Shown here: positions 60,081 through 64,000 of the stretch, one piece after another | Position numbering within the stretch: the stretch's first letter is position 1 | Layout: each line of letters opens with the position of its first letter | Assembly (NCBI RefSeq): GCF_004216755.1 | Contig: NZ_SGWZ01000001.1 | Coordinates: forward strand, 1,302,001-1,366,000 | From: Kerstersia gyiorum | GTDB lineage: Bacteria > Pseudomonadota > Gammaproteobacteria > Burkholderiales > Burkholderiaceae_B | DNA: 64,000 nucleotides | Direction of reading: 5' to 3' | The notes under the pieces: model-generated | What the model saw: only the letters and a program-made list of their open reading frames with translations | Databases searched by the model: none | What the model was told of the DNA's origin: nothing | Position numbers and translations under genes: made by a program

Positions 60081-60413
60081 TCAGGCCGCGGTGGTGGTCA
60101 GGATGGTGAGGATGCCGCTCAGCGTGGCCAGGCCGCAGGTCGCGGCGAGCCACGGGATGGCGCGCGATAGTACCGAGGCGTCCGCGGCGGCATCCAGTCC
60201 GCCGCGCAGCAGGAGATGGTGGCGACGGTAGGCCAGCAGCAAGGTGGCTGATGCCAGCACCAGCACGACCGAGCCCAGGGCCAGGATGAAATGGCTTTGC
60301 TGCAGCATGCCGGAACGCAGAATCAGCAACGCGTTGGCCATCAGCGCCAGGCAGGTGCGGTTCCAGGCCAGGACGGTGCGTTGCGGCTGCAAACCGGGAT
60401 CGTTGGGGTCCAT
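60081..60413 (-). CDS. DUF202 family inner-membrane protein (YidG-like)
   Basis: A 110-residue protein from ATG 60413 with three predicted membrane helices. The DUF202 signature is visible near the N-terminus: GLQPQRTVLAWNRTCLALMA, where Arg-Thr-x-x-Ala-Trp-x-Arg-Thr is conserved. It is encoded 13 bases after its sister gene, the same pair order as yidH-yidG in E. coli. The function is not known. Confidence 0.85.
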   Translation of the reverse strand: MDPNDPGLQPQRTVLAWNRTCLALMANALLILRSGMLQQSHFILALGSVVLVLASATLLLAYRRHHLLLRGGLDAAADASVLSRAIPWLAATCGLATLSGILTILTTTAA

Positions 60414-60426
60414 GGCGCGCGCAAGC

Positions 60427-60774
60427 CTAGAGCAGTACCGCCAGCACGATTGCGATCCCTGCCAAGGCCGCCGCCAGCAACGGAATGGCGGGCGTATGCG
60501 GCAATCCCCGCGACAGGCGCATGGCAAGTTCATTCTGGCGCCAGCGCATGTAGGCCAACAGGCAGAGCAAGGCTGCCAGCAGGGCGAGGCACAGCGCCAG
60601 CACGCGCACGGTGCCCGGAGGGCCAAGCTGGCTGGCGAACTGGTCCAGGGCCACACCTCCAGCCAGCACCGCCAGTGCCGTGCGTATCCAGGCCAGGAAG
60701 GTGCGTTCGTTGGCCAGCGTGAAACGGTAATCGGGGTCTTGGCCTTGCTGTTGCCAGCGGGGGCGCTTCAACAC
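60427..60774 (-). CDS. DUF202 family inner-membrane protein (YidH-like)
   Basis: A 115-residue protein read from a GTG at 60774, chosen because AGGAG is 8 bases upstream; a longer frame to 60843 has no support. YRFTLANERTFLAWIRTALA is the DUF202 signature, followed by three membrane helices. Relatives are small proteins of the inner membrane without assigned activity. Probably co-transcribed with the DUF202 gene downstream. Confidence 0.87.
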   Translation of the reverse strand: MLKRPRWQQQGQDPDYRFTLANERTFLAWIRTALAVLAGGVALDQFASQLGPPGTVRVLALCLALLAALLCLLAYMRWRQNELAMRLSRGLPHTPAIPLLAAALAGIAIVLAVLL

Positions 60775-60834
60775 GGGCAGGTCTCCTGTCTGGGGGAGGA
60801 AATGCGTAGACGATGGCGAGAGGAAATGGCGGCG

Positions 60835-60871
60835 GGAAAACAACAGCGCCTCCCGTGGGGGAGGCGCTGTT
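60835..60871 (-). terminator. Terminator of the aldolase gene
   Basis: AACAGCGCCTCCC (60842-60854) pairs with GGGAGGCGCTGTT (60859-60871). On the minus strand it is followed by GTTTTCCC. It lies about 70 bases after the aldolase stop. Confidence 0.8.
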
Positions 60872-60942
60872 GCCTGGCGGCTGCGGTGGTGCAGCGTTGC
60901 TGTCCATCCGGCCTGCCGCCACCCCTTGAAAGGGGCGGGTGA

Positions 60943-61830
60943 TTACTTCAGCGAAGCCTGGTAAATGGATTCGATGGAAGCATCCAGCGCCTGATTGAAT
61001 TCCGCATCGCTTTGCTGGGCGCTCAGGCCTTCGGTCAGGGCGCGGCTGAAGCTGGCGATGATGCCGGGGTTGCGGGCCAGGATGTCGTTGGCATCGGCAC
61101 GCGAGTAACCACCGGACAGGGCCACCACGCGAACCACGCGCGGGTGCTTGACCAGTTCGTCATAGAAGCCGTCAACGCTGGGCAGCGTGAGCTTGAGCAT
61201 GACGCGGTTGTCGCCGGTCAGCGCGTCCAGGCGCTTGAGGAAACCTTCCTTCAGGCGGGTTTCGATGGCAGCCTTTTCCGGGGCGTTGATCAGCACTTCC
61301 GGTTCCAGGATCGGGCACAGGCCGGCCTTGAGGATGCGCAGGCCGTATTCGAATTGCTGGTCCAGGGCCTGGTCGATACCGGCGGCGTTGTTCTCGGCAA
61401 CCACCGAGCGCATCTTCGTGCCGAAGATGCCCTTGGCCACGGCGCGTTCCAGCAGGGCTTCCAGTTCGGGCATGGGCTTCATCAGCTGCACGCCGTCGGC
61501 TTGCGCAGCCAGGCCCTTGTCCACTTTCAGGAAGGGAACGACTTGCTTCTTTTCCCACAGATAGGCCGCAGCATCCTGGCCTTCGATCTGGCGGTCCATG
61601 GTGGCTTCGAACAGGATGGCGCCCAGAATGCGGCGGCCGTCGAAAGCCGGGCTGGTCACGATGCGGCTGCGCATGGCGTGCACGAGGTCGAACATTTCCG
61701 CTTCGTTGCTGTAGGCGGATTCCTCGACGCCATACAGGCGCAGCGCCTTCGGGGTGCTGCCGCCGCTCTGGTCGAGCGCCGCAATAAAACCGTTACCTTG
61801 CGAGACTTTTGCCAGTTGTTCCTGGTTCAC
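60943..61830 (-). CDS. Class I fructose-bisphosphate aldolase
   Basis: A 295-residue Schiff-base aldolase of the short class I type. The start is a GTG at 61830 with AAGGAT upstream. AALDQSGGSTPKALRLYGV opens the protein, VVPFLKVDKGL and ILEPEVLI line the active site, and the Schiff-base lysine is about residue 213 in RVMLKLTLPSVDGFY. The phosphate-binding end is VVALSGGYSRADAN. It cleaves fructose 1,6-bisphosphate to triose phosphates. It stands alone on the minus strand between terminator and the divergent TRAP operon. Confidence 0.93.
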   Translation of the reverse strand: MNQEQLAKVSQGNGFIAALDQSGGSTPKALRLYGVEESAYSNEAEMFDLVHAMRSRIVTSPAFDGRRILGAILFEATMDRQIEGQDAAAYLWEKKQVVPFLKVDKGLAAQADGVQLMKPMPELEALLERAVAKGIFGTKMRSVVAENNAAGIDQALDQQFEYGLRILKAGLCPILEPEVLINAPEKAAIETRLKEGFLKRLDALTGDNRVMLKLTLPSVDGFYDELVKHPRVVRVVALSGGYSRADANDILARNPGIIASFSRALTEGLSAQQSDAEFNQALDASIESIYQASLK

Positions 61831-62339
61831 GTTGAAATCCTTATGTAATAGTGATGAATCTGGTGGTGAATCGGCTGGCCCGGAGACAGCGGCAGGCCGG
61901 CACCGGGCAGAATGGATCCTGCGGCAGCCAGGCGCACGGCACGAAGCCAGGGCGGGGCTCTGGGCGCAATGCCGCGAGTTTATCGCACAACCTAGCTGGA
62001 TATCGAGCCATACTGTGTCCAGATGCAGGCGGCGCGGAACAAATCGTAAATGGCGCCCTGGCGCGGGTGTGCCGCCCGTCAGGCTGCAAGCAGACGCCAG
62101 CCGTCGGTCTGCTGCCGGTGTGTCAATGGCGCGGCAATCTAATACACGGGATTTTTTTCTTTTGCACTGGTGTTATCCCTAGTTTTAAGGGGTGGCATGC
62201 AGATAGCTGTTAGAACGACAATTTGCTGTCTTCATCCCGGCCGCTCTGGCAAACTGGGGTTAGAAGGCGGGTATTACCGCCTATTGTTTCAATTCACCTC
62301 GGACGACATGGATGTCCGCGGGTACCGTAGGAGAGAGAT
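61831..62339. promoter_or_regulatory. 509-base divergent region between aldolase and TRAP genes
   Basis: No coding frame is supported. It carries the aldolase promoter on the minus strand and, on the + strand, a sigma-54-type promoter (62193-62208) preceded by the dyad CCCTAGTTTTAAGGG (62178-62192), possibly an activator site. Confidence 0.5.
62193..62208 (+). promoter_or_regulatory. Sigma-54-type promoter upstream of the TRAP binding-protein gene
   Basis: TGGCATGCAGATAGCT matches the -24/-12 consensus TGGCAC-N5-TTGCW closely: GG and GC are separated by exactly 10 bases. It lies about 130 bases before the dctP start. Sigma-54 promoters need an enhancer-bound activator such as DctD, known for dicarboxylate TRAP systems. 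Confidence 0.6.
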
Positions 62340-63377
62340 ATGATCAAACGCAAAGCGTTGGCAGGGCTGGCAGCAGTCGTGGCAATGGCCGCGGGGGGCG
62401 CAGCGCAGGCAGCACCGGTGATTCTGAAGGTTGCTCACTTTTTGCCTCCGGTCTCTCCCGGGCATACCAAATTCATCGCCCCGTGGTGTGAAAAGATTGA
62501 AGCGGAATCCAATGGCGAACTGAAGTGCCAGATCTACCCGGCGATGCAGCTGGGCGGAACGCCGGCGCAGCTGTTCAACCAGGCGCGTGATGGCGTTGCC
62601 GACATTGTCTGGACCCTGCCGGGTTATACCGCCGGTCGCTTCCCGATTTCCGAAGTGTTTGAACTGCCTTTCCTGACGACCAAGCACGAACCGTCTTCGC
62701 GCGCCATCTGGGATTTCGTCCAGAAGAACGCCATGAACGAGTTCCGTGGCGTCAAGCCGCTGGCCATCTGGGTCAACGGCGCCAACCAGTTGCATCTGCG
62801 TGACAAGCAGGTGGAAAATCTCGACGAACTGCGCGGCCTGAAGATCCGTGCCCCGTCTCGCCTGGGTAACAAGATCCTGGCTGCGCTGGGCGCGACCCCG
62901 GTCGGCATGCCCGTGCCGCAAATGGCCGAAAGCCTTTCCAAGGGCGTGATCGACGGCGCGCTGGTGCCCTGGGAAGTCCTGCCCGCCACCAAGGCGCATG
63001 AACTGACCAAGTTCCATATGGAAACGGCTGGCGACACGGCCATGACCACCGCGACCATGGTGTTCGTCATGAACCAGCGCAAGTACGATAGCCTGACGCC
63101 GGAACAGAAGAAGGTCATCGACGACAACAGCGGTGGCGATACTTCCGCCTGGGTTGCGTCCCAGTTCGAAGCTGCCGATGCTGCCGGCCGCGAAGCAGCG
63201 ATTGCGCGCGGTAATGTTGTCTATTCGTTGAGCCCCGAGCAGACCGCGCTGTGGGAACAGACAACCCAGCCGGTCATCGCCGAGTGGATCAAGGAAGTTT
63301 CCTCCAAGGGTGTGGATGGCGCAGCGCTGGTGCAGGAAGCCCGGGACCTGGTCAAACAGTATTCCTCGGCCCAGTAA
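62340..63377 (+). CDS. TRAP transporter substrate-binding protein (DctP family)
   Basis: A 345-residue periplasmic protein from ATG 62340 behind GGAGAGAG. Signal peptide ALAGLAAVVAMAAGGAAQAA, mature opening VILKVAHFLPPVSPGHTKFI. The ligand segment is LRGLKIRAPSRLGNKILAAL with the carboxylate-binding Arg. Related proteins bind C4-dicarboxylates or aromatic and keto acids. It is transcribed from the sigma-54-type promoter and followed by a terminator, with the small permease gene downstream. Confidence 0.93.
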   Translation: MIKRKALAGLAAVVAMAAGGAAQAAPVILKVAHFLPPVSPGHTKFIAPWCEKIEAESNGELKCQIYPAMQLGGTPAQLFNQARDGVADIVWTLPGYTAGRFPISEVFELPFLTTKHEPSSRAIWDFVQKNAMNEFRGVKPLAIWVNGANQLHLRDKQVENLDELRGLKIRAPSRLGNKILAALGATPVGMPVPQMAESLSKGVIDGALVPWEVLPATKAHELTKFHMETAGDTAMTTATMVFVMNQRKYDSLTPEQKKVIDDNSGGDTSAWVASQFEAADAAGREAAIARGNVVYSLSPEQTALWEQTTQPVIAEWIKEVSSKGVDGAALVQEARDLVKQYSSAQ

Positions 63378-63429
63378 AGCAAGCAGTGATGGCACGTCCG
63401 GGACAGGCCTGGACTGCCATTCCTGAATG

Positions 63430-63454
63430 AAAAGGGCCGCATAACGGCCCTTTT
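63430..63454 (+). terminator. Terminator between dctP and dctQ
   Basis: AAAAGGGCCG (63430-63439), loop CATAA, CGGCCCTTTT (63445-63454). A perfect 10-bp stem with terminal T residues inside the TRAP operon; it probably sets the ratio of binding protein to permease. Confidence 0.85.
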
Positions 63455-63640
63455 CACGTTCTAGGCATCAACCCGTTGCCGTTTTCCGTTGAACTGTCTG
63501 TGAGGCGCCAGCGTCTTCATGCCCGGGCGGGCTGTGCTGGAACAAGTGTCCGGCTGCGTTGCGGCCGGTCTTGCCAGCCCTGCGTCCGGCCTGCCGAATC
63601 GCCAGTTCAGGGGTGTTTTTTGTAACCTGGAGTATCCAAA

Positions 63641-64000
63641 ATGTCCGAACCATTGCCGCGGCCTGATGCCGTGGCATCTAGCGCGTGGGGCAAGGCCCTG
63701 GAGCAGGCGTGCGCATTTCTCGCCGTGTTGGGCGGCCTGCTGTTCCTCTGTGAAGCGCTGATGTCTGTGGTCAGTGTGCTGGGCCGTATCTTCCTGTCCA
63801 CTCCCATCTCCGGTGATTATGAGCTGGTCCAGCTCATGTCGGCGATGGGTATTGCCATGTGCCTGCCGTATTGCCAGATCAAGCGCGGCCACGTGTTCGT
63901 CGATTTCTTTACGCTGTGGGCGCCGGCCCCGGTGAAGCGCTACATGGATGCATTTGCCTCGCTGGTGCTGGCAGGCTGCGCTTTCCTGCTGGCCTGGCGT
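63641..64000 (+). CDS. TRAP transporter small permease subunit (DctQ family), partial
   Basis: The first 120 residues are present; the gene runs off the right edge. Two membrane helices are visible, with the DctQ signature SGDYELVQLMSAMGIAMCLP and CQIKRGHVFVDFFT. It follows the third DctP gene, so a DctM gene is expected beyond the window. Confidence 0.9.
   Translation, partial: MSEPLPRPDAVASSAWGKALEQACAFLAVLGGLLFLCEALMSVVSVLGRIFLSTPISGDYELVQLMSAMGIAMCLPYCQIKRGHVFVDFFTLWAPAPVKRYMDAFASLVLAGCAFLLAWR

Noticed and set aside
1..64000. CRISPR arrays, insertion sequences, prophage genes, tRNA or rRNA genes
   Set aside because: No regularly spaced repeats, transposase frames with inverted ends, phage structural genes, or tRNA/rRNA signatures were found; the only tRNA-like end belongs to ssrA.

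Overview
This window is GC-rich, densely coded DNA from a betaproteobacterium, most likely of the family Alcaligenaceae (Bordetella/Achromobacter/Kerstersia-like). The signs are a ubiG-gph/ompA/gyrA-serC-pheA-tyrA-aroA-cmk-rpsA-ihfB backbone, a tmRNA with the tag ANDERFALAA, Gln at GyrA position 83, and three separate tripartite TRAP transporter loci. No insertion sequence, phage gene, CRISPR array, rRNA or tRNA was seen.

Positions 1-11.5 kb look like an iron/heme acquisition locus. The end of a FecI-type sigma factor and a FecR-type anti-sigma factor lie on the + strand. A minus-strand cluster follows, read from 11.0 down to 2.7 kb: a TonB receptor with an N-terminal signalling (STN) domain, a small secreted protein resembling hemophilin/Slam-dependent cargo, a Slam-type (type XI secretion) outer-membrane protein, and a beta-propeller-like protein ending in a GlyGly-CTERM-like tail. 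A nuclease-like DUF4351 gene separates the two parts, and an orphan GlyGly-CTERM tail lies just upstream of the receptor.

Positions 11.6-32.4 kb form a catabolic island. It holds a DsbA-like protein, a TRAP permease (small and large subunits), a GntR/FCD regulator, an FAH-family hydrolase, a cupin, a TRAP binding protein, three short-chain dehydrogenases and a Dabb-like protein. A DUF1329/DUF1302/LuxR/YCF48-like/MMPL export-type module follows, then a LigB-type ring-cleavage dioxygenase, a flavin monooxygenase and an alpha/beta hydrolase. The parts suggest uptake and ring-cleavage of an aromatic or hydrophobic compound, but the substrate cannot be read from sequence.

Positions 32.4-49.3 kb are core genome: ssrA, an EamA exporter, gph, ubiG, an OmpA-family protein, then the gyrA...ihfB supraoperon, a DUF1543 protein, an SMR pump and a Bcr/CflA MFS transporter.

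Positions 49.5-64 kb hold an operon of a two-subunit TPP-dependent E1 enzyme plus a complete TRAP transporter, an orphan trpB preceded by a candidate Trp-codon leader, aspA, a CobW-family GTPase behind a Zur-like operator, two DUF202 membrane proteins, a class I aldolase, and the start of a third TRAP system behind a sigma-54-type promoter.
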